This document shows positions 51,559-51,672 of a DNA stretch of 51,672 nucleotides, piece after piece. Source of the DNA: JANLQX01 sp031406385 (GTDB taxonomy: Bacteria; Actinomycetota; Acidimicrobiia; Acidimicrobiales; JANYDT01). The notes beneath the pieces were generated by a model that was not told where the DNA came from, searched no databases, and was given only the letters and a program-made list of their open reading frames with translations. Every line of letters begins with the position of its first letter. The first letter of the stretch is position 1. The stretch spans positions 1 through 51,672 of the forward strand of contig JANOHI010000142.1 in the NCBI GenBank assembly GCA_031406385.1. The letters are read 5' to 3'. A program made the position numbers and the translations under genes.

Positions 51559-51672
51559 ATGACAAGAATCGTGACCGTCGGGGCCGCGCAGTTGGGGCCG
51601 ATCGCGCGCGCCGAAACGCGCGCGCAGGTGCTCGGGCGGCTCATCGAACTGATGCGGCAGGCCAAGTCGCAC
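51559..51672 (+). CDS. Nitrilase-family hydrolase (N-terminal part, cut by window end)
   Basis: The first 38 residues of a gene that continues past the window end. ATG 51559 has a strong GGGAGGA Shine-Dalgarno. VTVGAAQLGPIAR then TRAQVLGRLIELMRQAK is typical of the start of N-carbamoyl-D-amino acid hydrolases and related nitrilase-superfamily amidases, where the first strand holds AxQ. The catalytic Glu/Lys/Cys are not in the window. It is probably co-transcribed with the M20 hydrolase. Confidence 0.7.
   Translation, partial: MTRIVTVGAAQLGPIARAETRAQVLGRLIELMRQAKSH

Overview
The window is high-GC DNA with frequent GTG and occasional TTG starts, ATGA/GTGA stop-start overlaps, several lipoproteins (LppM-like, LppX/LprG-like) and an F420-type iron-sulfur protein. 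This fits a high-GC actinobacterium; Acidimicrobiia is my best guess, but no taxonomic marker gene is present, so this is inference. I saw no rRNA, tRNA, CRISPR array or transposase.

Layout. (1) 1-3,331: a RiPP-like cassette. Three tiny paralogous precursor-like peptides (one frameshifted) flank an HPr-kinase-like protein, with a stand-alone PqqD-type peptide binder and a radical SAM enzyme that carries its own C-terminal PqqD domain. (2) 3,643-4,842: an FrhB/F420 hydrogenase beta-like Fe-S protein. (3) 5,015-16,097: a leftward three-gene operon of Tad-type pseudopilins, a 2,609-residue TadE-like protein with 17 DUF11 domains, a TadE with a triplicated N-terminal segment, and TadG. (4) 16,216-24,493: fpg, two lipoproteins, an acyl-CoA dehydrogenase, a leftward hisD-like/GNAT/pseudouridine synthase operon, and an LppM-like lipoprotein. 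(5) 24,603-30,162: P450, GYD protein, a crotonase-fold protein, a PLP decarboxylase, a PuuD-type membrane domain and a cupredoxin. (6) 30,391-32,958: a leftward operon of a UGSC-family selenoprotein read through an in-frame UGA, an uncharacterised protein and fdhD. (7) 33,103-35,515: a double SnoaL-like protein, a methyltransferase and a YheO-type regulator. (8) 35,761-50,081: a type IV pilus operon: PilB, PilC, a PilV-like pilin, a 2,731-residue prepilin adhesin, a PilX-like protein and a major pilin. (9) 50,261-end: an M20 carbamoylase/hydantoinase-type hydrolase and the start of a nitrilase-family gene.

The most interesting items are the selenoprotein missed by a standard genetic code, the RiPP-like cassette with unannotated micro-ORFs, and two giant surface proteins attached to two different pilus-type systems. 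One of these, the pilus adhesin, has internal repeats spaced exactly 975 bp (325 residues) apart. A ~70-bp double-hairpin element recurs three times at gene 3' ends. Tandem duplications repeatedly capture gene ends (TadE, cupredoxin/fdhD, pilC). A perfect CRP-type palindrome sits at the class I activator distance from a predicted leaderless start.
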